Shown: in pieces, positions 49,201 to 59,124 of the stretch
Numbering within the stretch: position 1 is the first letter of the stretch
Layout of the letters: the number at the start of each line of letters is the position of its first letter
Assembly (NCBI GenBank): GCA_033439265.1
Contig: JAVTVX010000031.1
Location: 853,501 to 917,500, forward strand
From: Dillenia suffruticosa
Lineage: Eukaryota; Streptophyta; Magnoliopsida; Dilleniales; Dilleniaceae
DNA length: 64,000 bases
Direction of reading: 5' to 3'
The notes under the pieces: model-generated
The model's database searches: none
Told to the model about the DNA's origin: nothing
The model's input: only the letters and a program-made list of their open reading frames with translations
Made by a program: the position numbers and the translations under genes

Positions 49201-49260
49201 TTTTACGCCGGCTACCGCAACCCAACCCCTTTACCCAAGTATGAGACCGGCTATAACGGA
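46250..49260 (-). mobile_element. RTE-type LINE, decayed
   Basis: On the minus strand the endonuclease region begins near 49000 (LTGKLAEI, then a degenerate KNINILCLQE-like segment). Reverse transcriptase follows toward 46766 with YINLIRDIYEGVVTNIRT, GFHQDSVFKFILFAIIIDK, then CMFFSNGIVLVDK where FADD is expected. RSKTEYMRYKF and VSKSERFR then lead into a C-terminal segment (about 46250-46760). Multiple stops and frameshifts make it inactive. Exact ends are approximate. Confidence 0.85.
46766..47194 (-). pseudogene. RTE LINE reverse transcriptase fragment
   Basis: A 142-codon open piece of the LINE with the palm and thumb of a non-LTR reverse transcriptase. The catalytic box is FSNG where FADD is usual, removing both catalytic aspartates. 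RSKTEYM is the conserved motif after the box in plant RTE elements. Confidence 0.88.
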
Positions 49261-49359
49261 GTTTTTCAAATAATGATACATAAATGATATATAAAACGAA
49301 TTAATGAAAATATAAATAATAATAATTAAATGAATGAATGAATAAATGAATAAATAAAC

Positions 49360-49560
49360 TAAAATAATATATATATATATATATATATATCAAAGTTATA
49401 GATTTTATATTATTAATACTATTAGTAATAATACTGGTATTAATAGTGAGAATAGTAATAATCATAATGGTAATGATATTAATAATAATAATAGTAATTA
49501 TTATTATTGTGCTAATGCTATGCAGTGATGATAATGGGAGTAATAATAATAATGAGCAGA
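49360..49560. repeat. AT and AAT simple repeats
   Basis: An (AT)n run at about 49367-49390 followed by AATAATA-type trinucleotide repeats to about 49555, near the 5' end of the LINE. Confidence 0.8.
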
Positions 49561-49802
49561 GGGAGAGGGGGTATCACTGGGAAGAGTCAAAGAGATCTCA
49601 TCTGATAGAAGGTGACAAAGGGATACCATTGGAGCAGGGGTCAGCAAGAGGAGAGAGAGGGAGACAGTGACTAATTCTGCCAGGGGAGGGGGAGAGAGAG
49701 AGGGAGAGAGGGAGATAGAAGGAGAGATGGGCACAACAAATCTGGGTTTTTTCACAAGGTTCAACAAGGGTCCGCAAGAGGAGAAACAATGACGGGTCCA
49801 AC

Positions 49803-49836
<34 letters not shown>

Positions 49837-50130
49837 GTCACCACAGATCTGGTTTTTTCATCGAGAGAAAGATGGATCTAGGAATTTTTGGCAAGATTGA
49901 GGCTTTTTGGGTCAGATCTAGGTCATCTAGAAGTCGGAGGGTGAGAGAAAGAGGAGGAGATAAGATCACGAGAGGGCGGAGAGGAGAGATTGCACAAGAG
50001 AGGCTTACGAAGAGGGAGGGAGAGAGAGAGAGAGGGGTCACCACCGATTTGGGTTATTCTGTCGAGAGGGAGATGGATTTGGGGTTTTTCGGCAAGGTTG
50101 AGGCATTTTTAGGGCAGATCTAATATGGTA
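49560..50130. repeat. GA-rich tandem segment with duplicated unit of about 200 bp
   Basis: GGGTCACCAC, a GATGGATYTRGG stretch, TTTTTSGGCAAG and GGCAGATCTA-like blocks occur twice, about 200 bp apart (from about 49836 and from about 50035), with GAGAGAGA runs between them. Open frames here reflect the repeat rather than genes. Confidence 0.6.
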
Positions 50131-50198
50131 CTTAAGGCAGGCTGCGCAAGCCTACGCCTTGTGCTTGCCTGCGTGGTAGAGCTATGCGGGCAGCATGG

Positions 50199-50811
50199 GA
50201 GCTTTGAACGGATGTGGCACCCTTTAAAAAAAATTTTAAAATATTACCCGCGGTAAACTAATTTTGAAAATATTACAACATGTCGAGTTTTAAAAACTCG
50301 ATATACACTGTTCATACATGTCGAGTTTTGAAAACTCGATATACATATACTGTGCATGTCGAGTCTTTAAGACTCGACATGTATGTACTCGTACACCTAA
50401 GTTGATGTTCCCATGTATTCCATTTCCCGACGATCATATGCATGTCGATCATCGTTCGTGTTAGTGCAACAATTGCATGCGAGTAAAATATTCTATAAGT
50501 TTGCCACTTCTCACATGTGCAATGTTCATTTATTCACAAAGGAAGGGGCGGGAGTGTTTTATGGCATGATCATGTCGAGTCTTGAAAACTCGACATGCAC
50601 AAGACTTGAATGCACAGTGCATGCATGTTGAGTCTTCAAGATTCAACATGCTTTATTTTTCAAGCATATCGAGTTTTTAAAACTCGACATACATAAACCG
50701 TGCATGTTGCCTTTTAAAAACTTGACATATTGTGACATTTTCGAAACTAATTTGCTACGGGTGATGTTTTAAATTTTTTTTTTAAAAGGGTATTACATCC
50801 GTACAAAACTC
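50199..50811. mobile_element. non-autonomous MULE-type MITE with palindromic core, element 2
   Basis: Inverted termini start GAGCTTTGAACGGATGTGGC on the left and GAGTTTTGTACGGATGTAAT on the right (reverse complement). Each continues through CCCTTTWAAAAAAAA and ACCCG-type sequence. A 10-bp duplication with one mismatch flanks them (GGCAGCATGG / GGTAGCATGG). Six palindromes of the form CATGTCGAGTYTT plus complement lie at about 50279, 50318, 50355, 50571, 50625 and 50664. No coding capacity. It sits inside the large CACTA element. Confidence 0.88.
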
Positions 50812-51740
50812 GGTAGCATGGTGGAGTTGTCCATGCCCGTGCCCCATGCTTGCCAGCACAGTAGAGCCGCGCAGGCAGCATGGGGGACCGCGCAGCCATG
50901 TGCCCTGCTGAAGAGTCGTTGTCGTGCTTGGTGATGATTTGGATCCCTGCATCGGCGACGCCTAGCTATTGCATTGGATTCAATCATCACCATCAACTCA
51001 TGTTCGGCCATCATGGGCTACAGATCGAGCATCAGAAGTGTCTACAGAACGCGACTGTGAGAGACCGCGAATAGACAAAGGCAGACAGACGGAAATCTCA
51101 GATATTGGCTTCCTACGGTGGATAATAATTCAATTAGACATCGGATTTGTATTCAGTGACATTCTCTTGATCTTCCCCAGTGTCGAATTCCTCCATTGGT
51201 GTTGACGGCAACCAACCAGTGGAGCGTCATCGACGATACACACGGAATGCCTTTGAATCGGGGTTGCGACCATCATAATCGAGCCGTCTGGAGTCAAACT
51301 AAGTTACAACTTAGTTTGATTGCGGCGCCGAAGACGGTTGCGGTGGCATCAGTAAGTTGCAGATGGTGGATCCAATGGGAATTCGGGAACAATTGGGAAG
51401 CGATGGACAAAACTGACCAGATCCAACCTCAGATCCGACATCAGTGTACCCAAGTCTTCCTTGTCCGGCATTTTCCGGTGACATCGCTAGCGGTGTAGAA
51501 ACAAGTAGCAGAGGAGAATCTGTGAAAAGGTTCCAAAAAAAAAAAATGGAGGGTGGACTATAGTACATCGTAGTACACAACAACTATGGTGCACTGTAGG
51601 TAAAAGAGCGCCCCAAAATAAAAGTTCATGTATATAAAATATTGTAGTGCTTAGAGAAATTGAAATAAATATAATTTTTATAAAGAAATAATGTTTTTAT
51701 ATTTTTAATTTTGAACAATGTATGAAATCAAAACGTTTTT
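50812..51740. other. CACTA interior, unassigned
   Basis: The first 80 bp right of the MITE resemble the 70 bp left of it (GCTTGCC, then GTAGAGC and GGCAGCATGGG), so a short pre-existing duplication flanks the insertion. The remainder (50890-51500) is moderately GC-rich with short open frames but no recognised domain; it could be a captured fragment. Confidence 0.4.
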
Positions 51741-51743
51741 ATA

Positions 51744-52650
51744 AGGACTATGTGAGTATTTTAAAGGAAGAGGGCATAATGTGAAGGAAGTTGGATTGAG
51801 AAAGACTATTGTTATTACCAATCATTGCTATATTAATGACGAAGTAATGATTCAATATTTTTATCATTGTTTTTTGTTCTCACTCTAGTTTCGTTCGCCT
51901 TTAGTGGTCTTCCTAAGATGCTCATCTAGTGGAGTTCTACTAGATTGAAAGATGAAGGAGGACAAAGGACTATGTGAGTATCTTAAAGGAAGAAGGCATA
52001 ACACGAAGGAAGTTGGATTGAGAAAGACTACTGTCACTACCAATCACGACTATATTAATGACGAAATAATGATTCAATATTTCTATCCTTGTTTTTTGTT
52101 CTCACTCTAGTTTCGTTCACCTTAAGTGTTTTTCCTTTAAGATGCTCATCTAGTTCTACTAGATTGAAGGATGAAGGAGAATGAAGGACTATGTGAGTAT
52201 TTTAAAGAAAGAAGGAACAACGTGAAAGAAGTTGGATTGAGAGAGACTATTGTCATTGCGGATCATTGTTGTATTCATGATGAAATAATGATTCAATATT
52301 TCTATCCTTATTTTTTGCTCTCACTCTAGTTTCATTCGCCTTAAGTGTTCTTTCTTTGAGATGCTCATCTAGTTTTACTAGATTGAAGGACGAAGGACTA
52401 TGTGAGTATCTTAAAAGAAGAAGGCACAATGCAAAGGAAGCTGGATTGAAAGAGACAATTGTCACTGTAGATCATTGCCATATTAATGATGAAGTAATGA
52501 CTCAATATTTCTATCCTTGCTTTTGCTCTCACTCCAGTTTCGTTCACCTTGAGTGTTCTTTCTTTAAGATGCTCATTTAGTTCAATTAGTTCTACTAGTT
52601 CTACTAGATTGAAGGACAAAGGACTATGTGAGCATCTATCTTAAAGAAGC
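51744..52650. repeat. tandem repeat, four units of about 220 bp plus a partial
   Basis: Units begin with GGACTATGTGAG at 51744, 51967, 52186, 52395 and 52621 (spacings 223, 219, 209 and 226). Each contains GAAGTTGGATTGAGA, ATGATTCAATATTT, TCTCACTCYAGTTTCRTTC and TCTACTAGATTGAAGGA. Part of each unit is open in one frame, but the indels change phase between units. Confidence 0.92.
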
Positions 52651-53329
52651 ACAATGCAAAATAAAACCAATTAACTATGATGCACTAGGTTTCTATAATG
52701 CACGATAACATTCTCATTCGAAATAATTTTTTTTAACTTATTAAAAACAATAATAATCTATATTAATAATACTAATAATAATCTATATTAATAATCTTTC
52801 TATAATTTCTTACGATTGTGCATTACCTCATGTTACTAATAACTATACAATTATACACAAGATTACAGTATTTTTCTCTAATGTATAATAATATTACCAT
52901 GCAAATTAATCACAAGTTATCATCAATTCACACAACCTGTTTTACAACCTTACCGGTAATCATAATCTTATCACATGTTATTTTATCACAAACTTACTAT
53001 CTTTTATAGCAATTTTACCACTAGGCATCACAACTCTAATGTATAATAATATTATAGACTTTTCTATCCATAATAGTTCTTTACCAACTGCAATTGGCAA
53101 TTTAGTAACTGTTACTGCAAAATCACTACATAGTATTTCACTTCAATTTATAATAATATTACTACTCTATATTATCACTAGTTATTATAAACTTACCATA
53201 AGTTATTGCAGTAACGCACCATCTGTTATAACAATGCATCATATATTATCCCAAATTATCCCCTATTATTACAACTTATCACTAGATATCGCAAATGGTT
53301 TGATACCTTAAAAATTAAAATTTTAAATC

Positions 53330-54240
53330 GTCTCTAAAGACTATACAGATGGTAGGGCGGTAGTGGACAGTAGTTAGTATAGATGGTATATATAGACTAT
53401 TTTCAAATAATACATAAAAAGTATCATATATACCATCGAAAACTAATAACCGTTAGAAAAGTATATAGCATTTACAAATTGTACAATATATGGGTTAATA
53501 TAGTTATATACTTATATAGACAATATGGTTCATTGGACAGTATAAATTACCCATATAGAGTCTAAACACATTTATTGACAAAAAGTGATAATAGTCAGAA
53601 TTGTAGATAACAATTACATACGATACAATTTATGGTTTAGCATAATTATAACTTTTACGCAGACGGTATGGTTCAGCAATCAACAAAAAAGACTCATATA
53701 GAGATTGTTTTCAAATTGTTCATAAAAGAGTGTCATATTTATGAACGACAATTGATAACTGTTCTAATTGAGCATGCTTTTATAGATGGTGCAATATATT
53801 GGTTAGCATAGGTATAGAATTTATGCAGAGGATATGGTTTAGCAGTGGGTAAAGAAGACTCGTATAAAGATTTTTTTCAAACTATCACTAAAGATGACCA
53901 CATTTATTGACGAAAGTGATAACCGTTCGAATAGTAAATAGCATATACTGACAGTAAAATATATCGGTTAGCATAGATATAAAATTTATGTAGACAGTAT
54001 GGTTTAAGTAGACAATAAAAAAATCATGAGTCTGTTTTCAAACCATCCCATATTTACTGATCACAAGTAATAACCGTCATATTTGAACATCACTTTTATG
54101 GACGGTTGTGCTTTTTTAATTAACGGTTGATAAACTTTTTTCAATAGATAATTTATACTATTAGAAAATATAAACATTTCTCGACGGTTTCTTCAAAGCA
54201 TCTATATAGGGTATAAAAAACTATCATTAAAGGTCACCGA
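53330..54240. repeat. CACTA right subterminal repeats
   Basis: About four to five degenerate copies of a unit of about 180 bp. Each has GGTTTAGCA or GGTTAGCATAG, then a GACGGTATGG-like stretch, AGACTCATATAGA, TTTTCAAA and ATTGACGAAAGTGATAACCG. They differ in length and sequence from the left array. Confidence 0.75.
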
Positions 54241-54285
54241 CAATAAAAGTTATCGTCAGCAAAATGTTTTAATTTTGTGGTGTAT

Positions 54286-55036
54286 GATTAGTATTGATGA
54301 GTTTGAAATTGGTAGAGGAGCCAATCAAATTGGTGTTTTGCAGGGATTAGGAGATACAAGATTGGGATCACATTTTCAATCTACTTACAACTTGATCAAG
54401 ATATATAAAACAACAACATCTATTATTGAGAATATCAAAGAGAAAGAAACTTAGATACTCAAAGAGGTGAAGCTCATGATGTTCTTATTATATTAAAATC
54501 TTTTGATTTTATTTTCATCTTGCATGTTATGAAAGAGATCATAGGGATTATTGATGTTCTTTGGTAGGCTTTGCAACAATCTTCTCAAGATATTATAAAT
54601 GCTATGCATCTTATTTCTATCACAAACTCCCTCATTCAAAAATTAAAAGAAGATGAATGAGACATATTAATTGAAAATGCGAAAGCATTTTGTGTTAAGC
54701 ATGAGGTTGACATTCTATATATGAATGGTCCTTATTTTTGTGGGTTGAGATAGATTCATAGAAAACAAGATAGACACTAAAACACTTTTATCGAAATGAA
54801 ATTTTTATTGTTGCAATAGGCTATTAGTTGAAGAAGTTGAATAACAAATCTATTGAGCACGTAGTGGAGATCTTTATTCTTAACTCTAGCTTGAGTCAAA
54901 AAGATGATTTTAAATCATTTAAAATTAATAACATATGTTGTTTAGCTGAAAAATTATATTCTCTTGATTTTTCTGAATAAGAGCGAATTCATTTGAAAAT
55001 TTAATTGTAACATTATGAGGTAAATATGCTAAAATT
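54286..55036 (+). pseudogene. hAT-type transposase pseudogene, piece 2
   Basis: Continues the frame of piece 1 with ISIDEFEIGRGANQIGVLQ and the RLGSHFQSTYNLIKI segment. It then reads, across frameshifts, through the helical region to a VEIFILNSSLSQKDDFKSF and YSLDFSE segment and ends at HYEVNMLK. These are landmarks of DUF4371/hAT-like proteins between the DUF4371 and C-terminal dimerisation domains. The piece ends at AAAATT where a second insertion begins. Confidence 0.85.
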
Positions 55037-55838
55037 AGGATTGGCAATTGAGTTGGGTTGGCCCGAGCTCGACTCATTTTAGGATCGGGCCAAGCTTAGA
55101 CACATTATTTAGACCCATTTTAATTACGGGTCAAGCCTAGACACAAGTGCACTCAGCTTGTTATAGGCTTGGCCAGTTTACCCATTCACAGAAACATGTT
55201 TTAATTTCTTTCAGCAACCTTTTATTTTTCTTTTAGAACTTCATTTTTGCCGATTCTCCATCTCCAACCTCTGTTATGCTCTGCTCCATCCTCCATCACA
55301 CCAGCTACAGAGAAGAGAGAGAGAGAGAGACGATGCTTTCTATGAAAGTTCGAGAAGAAAACCAGACTTTTTTTTCCTGTGAACCAAATAGCCGTGGTTC
55401 GGAACCATTCGTTACTCCACCATCTTCATCACCATTGGAGAATTAAAGTGATTATTGGTGAACATCAATCCAAGGATGAAGATGTTGGATCTGCTAGCTG
55501 ATCGGAACGATTCCTTCACAAACTTTTCAATTTCATCAATTCCTTACTATGAAGGTTTTCAAAATTGGCCGTTGTTGACAAGCAATGTGTGCCGATGATG
55601 GTCCAAAAAGTTCTTCCATGATGTTTCCTCTTCAAATCTGCGACGTATCAATAGATGCCCCCTAATTCTCAAAAGAGGATAGCAAGCATGTCGATGGTTG
55701 ACACCACAAAAGAGGATAGCAAAATTTTGCCTCTTCAACATCACATTAATTATATGCGCCGACCGATTGCTACTGCTATCGTGGTGTCGGCGATAGCTAC
55801 TAACATCGGAAAAAGGGTGGCAGAAGCTGAAAGTGTGA

Positions 55839-55840
<2 letters not shown>

Positions 55841-55884
<44 letters not shown>
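55841..55884. repeat. (TC)n microsatellite
   Basis: An uninterrupted CT dinucleotide run of about 44 bases, responsible for the long arginine/glutamate or serine/leucine tracts seen in translated frames here. Confidence 0.92.
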
Positions 55885-55887
<3 letters not shown>

Positions 55888-56070
55888 GTATTTTGGGTTT
55901 GAAGGTTCGACCTCGAGATTGGCCTAACGCCCTTGTAATGTTTTGGGTCGAGCTCGAGCCTTGATTTTTTTTTTTTTTTAAGTACATAAGCTTGAGCCTT
56001 GATTCTTCGAGCTTTCTCGAGCCGGGCTTGGATTCAGGTCCATAAAATTTTAAACGAATCAAGTTTAAGC

Positions 56071-56954
56071 TACTACTAGAAAATAAGGTATTAGCGACGA
56101 AAATTTCCGTGGCTGAAGGTAAAAATCCATCGCTAAAGGATATTAGCGATAGATTTTTTCCGTCACTAAATCGGTTATTAAAAACTATCTCGCTAATTTT
56201 TACAAACGGAATATTATTTGTCGCTAAAAATATCTATCGCTAATCCGTCGTTAATAGAAGAAAATATATAAAAAAATCAGCGACGAAATTTTTACGTCGC
56301 TAATAATTCCGTCGCTGATAATTCACTATTAGTGACGGATTTGTTCATCGCTAAATCGGGTACCCTCACGTGCACGCACGCGCCTAAATGCGCTCCCCGC
56401 CCACGTCTCACACGCCTACACGTGCGGACCCGCTTGCGCCTCACTCACCTAAGTGTTGTCACGCACGCAACCCAGTCCTGTGCCACCCGCCCACCCGCAC
56501 CCACGAACCCGTGCCTGCAAACCCACCCCGCCTGCTCAGCAGCCCGCCCGCCGACCCGCCCGCTTTCTTTAATGTGTGAAAAATGCCTCCATTGCCTCTA
56601 GCGTGGTTTGAACCCAGTACGCCTAAAATGATTAAAGCAACACAATCACCGGATCACAGTTAGTCATATGACTATATCCATTTTTCTATTTATTATATTT
56701 ATCTCATAATTTTTAATAATAATAAAATAATATAAAATGATAATTTATTATAAAATAATAAAATAATAAAATTTTAGCATAAAATAAAATAATAAAAAAT
56801 TTTAAAAAATAAAATAATATTACTCTTGTACAAAATAAAATAAAAATAAAAATAAAAAGAATTATTAAATAAAAATTAAAAAATTAAAAATAAATAAAAA
56901 AATCCGTTGGTAATCCGTTGATAAATTTTTCGTCGCTAATCCGTCGCTGATAGC

Positions 56955-56987
<33 letters not shown>

Positions 56988-57229
56988 TTCCTTTACCAAT
57001 ACACTGACAGATTAGTGACAAAAATTTTTAATCGCTAAAAATTCCGTCGGTAATCCGTCGTTGATAGGTTTACAAATTTTTTTCTTTTTTTTTTCAACGG
57101 TTGACCACTACAGTGACGGAAATATTTCTATTGCTAATTTGTTGCAAATCTCTTGGTATTTTGTCCGACAGTAATCCGTCATTTTTTGTCGGTAATTTTT
57201 CATCCCTGAAAGTGTGTTTTCTTGTAGTA
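56071..57229. mobile_element. small CACTA-like non-autonomous element
   Basis: Left end TACTACTAGAAAATAAGG and right end (reverse complement) TACTACAAGAAAACACAC are inverted, flanked by a 3-bp duplication AGC (56068-56070 and 57230-57232). Subterminal regions on both sides hold many copies of ATTAGCGACGGA and CCGTCGCTAAT variants. The centre has a GC-rich block (56365-56575), then very AT-rich sequence and a TA microsatellite (56955-56985). No transposase. Confidence 0.82.
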
Positions 57230-57297
57230 AGCTTTGCAAAACCCGGCTTAGAAAGCTCGATTGTTTTCCCGGTTAAAACATGAGAATTTTCAAAATT

Positions 57298-57600
57298 GAA
57301 TGACCACATCAAAGTTGTGCAAGAAGTTGGTGGAAACATGAAAACAAAAAATTTATCATTTAGCTGATAGATTGATATGTCTTTTATTGACTCTTCCAAT
57401 TTCAATAGCAACTAATGTACAGAGTTTCTCAACAATGAAGATTTTAAGTACAAGGATTCGGAACAAGATGAAAAATGAGTATCTTGTTGATATTTTAGTT
57501 ATTTATATTGAAAAATAAATTGTTAGTGCTTTCAGTTTTGAATCGATTATGGATGCATTTAAATCAATGAAGAACGTGCGGCACAATTTTCATAAATTAT
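57298..57600 (+). pseudogene. hAT-type transposase pseudogene, piece 3 (C-terminal dimerisation domain)
   Basis: SKLCKKLVET, LICLLLTLPISIATNVQSFS, TMKILSTRIRNKMKNEYL and DILVIYIEK correspond to the conserved hAT C-terminal dimerisation domain (family pattern L..ATA.VER.FS..K..K..LR). A stop follows KKLVET and a short frameshift lies at the junction. With pieces 1 and 2 this completes one decayed gene copy from about 40.2 to 57.6 kb. Confidence 0.85.
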
Positions 57601-57905
57601 TTACTTTGTTTAATATTTTCTTTTTGTATTTTTAATTAGAATTATATGAATTATTAAATACATTTTTATTTTATAATTTTTATTAATTATTGCTTTTTGA
57701 TCCCAAAAAGAATTTTCTGGCTTCAGATCAACTTGACTTCAGCATCGCTCGTCTCCCTCTCTCTACATGGATAAAAGAATAAATAGATAAATAAGCTGGT
57801 AAACAATGATGTGATAGTATTAGATTGAGAGAGTGAGTATTGCAATCTCTCCAGTATGTACAAACGAGGTTTCTTGCGTAATACCAAAATTCATCTCTCT
57901 ATTTC

Positions 57906-58852
57906 GAGAGATGTACGCATCTGACTCCAAAAAGAAAAAAAAAATTTAAAATAACCCTGAATCAAAAAAATTTCAAAACTAACCCACGTTTGTCGGGGGT
58001 GGAAGACGCGACAGGCTATGTCGCGTCTTGAACCCGCGACAGGCTATGTCGCGTCTTGAACCCGCGACATGGGTTCCTCCGCCGCGGCATTCCTCCACCC
58101 GCGACTCTCTCACTCCCTCCCGCGTGCGACTCTCTCTCTCCCTCCCTCCTCTAGCCGCGGCTCTCTCTCTATCTCCTCCCCGCCGCCGCCGGCCGTCCTC
58201 TCTCCCTCCCTCCCCCAGCCGTGGTGCTCTCCCTCCCTCCTCCGCCCGCGGCAGTCCTCCCTCCCCCCGCGATAGTCTTCCCTCTCTCCCCCCGCCCGCG
58301 GCAGTCTTCCCTCTCTCCCCCCCGCGGCTCTCTCTCTCTATCCCCTCCCCCGCCGCCCGCGGCATTCCTCCCTCCCCCCGCGGCAGTCTTCTCTCTCTCT
58401 CCCCCCGCCCGCGGCAGTCTTCCCTCTCTCTCCCCCCCACGGCTCTCTCTCTATCCCCTCCCCCGCCGCCCACGACAGTCCTCCCTCCCCCCGCGGCAGT
58501 CTTCTCTCTCTCTCCCTCCACGGCTGTCCCTCTCTCCCCCTGCGCAGCTCCCGCGTCACTCCTTCCCTGATCCTGCGACAGTCCTCCCTCTCTCTCTCCC
58601 CCTTCGCGGCGGAGTTTCCTCTCTTCCCCTCCGCGGCGGAGTGCAACGAGAGCGAGAGGAGCGCCGATGTCACGTCTTGGAGACGCGACACGCCTCTGCT
58701 GCCGACACGTCACAACGTCGCGGGTGCAAAACGCGACATAGCCCGTCGCGTCTTCCAGCCACGACAAACGCCGGTTAGTTTTGGAATTTTTTTGATTCAA
58801 GGGTTGTTTTAAAATTTTTTTTTTCTTTTGGGGTCAGATGCGTACATTCCTC
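57906..58852. mobile_element. non-autonomous MULE-type MITE with GC-rich palindromic core, element 3
   Basis: Inverted termini GAGAGATGTACGCATCTGAC and GAGGAATGTACGCATCTGAC are each about 95 bp long. A perfect 9-bp duplication CTCTATTTC flanks them (57897-57905 and 58853-58861). Subterminal AAATTTAAAATAACCC and CAAAACTAACC blocks parallel element 1. Near both ends are GTCGCGTCTTG / CGCGAC palindromic units. The centre (58075-58600) is a tandem array of CCGCGGCAGTC and TCTCTCTCCC units that produces long spurious frames on both strands. Confidence 0.92.
58075..58600. repeat. GC-rich tandem array inside MULE element 3
   Basis: Repeated TCTCTCTCCCYCCC and CCGCGGCAGTCYTCC units of roughly 50-90 bp. 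Open frames over 100 codons exist on both strands and in several phases here. Their low-complexity Ser/Pro/Leu or Arg/Glu/Gly content shows they are not genes. Confidence 0.85.
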
Positions 58853-59124
58853 CTCTATTTCTACTTGTGCATAATATTTTGTTATTTTCCTCATTATCTT
58901 GGAAATAATAGAAATGTTGAAAAATGATTCATTGTACATATTCATAAAATCTAGGCCATTTCTTTTTCAAATATTGTACAAAGTTTTCAATAATGACGCA
59001 CAAATGGTTGTACATATTGTTAAAAGGAATGTTGTGTATCTGTCAAACACCATAAGAAATAAGAGTTTGACACCAAGAGACAGTCGGTTTAGTAGATAAT
59101 TTTAGTACATACAGAACAAACTTG

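Larger units (their letters stand above)
41052..54282. mobile_element. CACTA (En/Spm-type) transposon, 13.2 kb, with nested insertions
   Basis: Left terminus CACTACAAAATAATTG and right terminus (reverse complement) CACCACAAAATTAAAA are imperfect inverted repeats of CACTA type. A 3-bp duplication TAT (41049-41051 and 54283-54285) flanks the element. Both ends carry subterminal repeat arrays (41230-42130 and 53330-54240). No TNPD- or TNPA-like coding sequence was recognised, so it appears non-autonomous. It contains an RTE LINE, a MULE MITE and a tandem repeat block. Precise removal restores the host hAT reading frame. Confidence 0.9.
55037..57291. mobile_element. insertion of unknown class in the hAT pseudogene
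   Basis: The hAT coding sequence stops at 55036 and resumes at 57298. AAATT-rich direct repeats (AAAATT at 55031-55036 and 57292-57297) are the apparent duplication. No terminal inverted repeat was found. The interior holds CCCGAGCTCGACTC-type and GAGCTCGAGCCTTGA segments in opposite orientations near its two ends, a (TC)n run (55841-55884), and a small CACTA-like element (56071-57229). Confidence 0.55.

Noticed and set aside
55559..56062. 167-codon minus-strand frame with a run of Arg-Glu
   Set aside because: Spans a (TC)n microsatellite and inserted repeat DNA, with no recognisable domain or exon structure.
57979..58800. 273-codon minus-strand frame and 180-185-codon + frames
   Set aside because: All lie in the GC-rich tandem array of MULE element 3, are open on both strands, and consist of low-complexity Arg/Glu/Gly or Ser/Pro/Leu; explained by the repeat.
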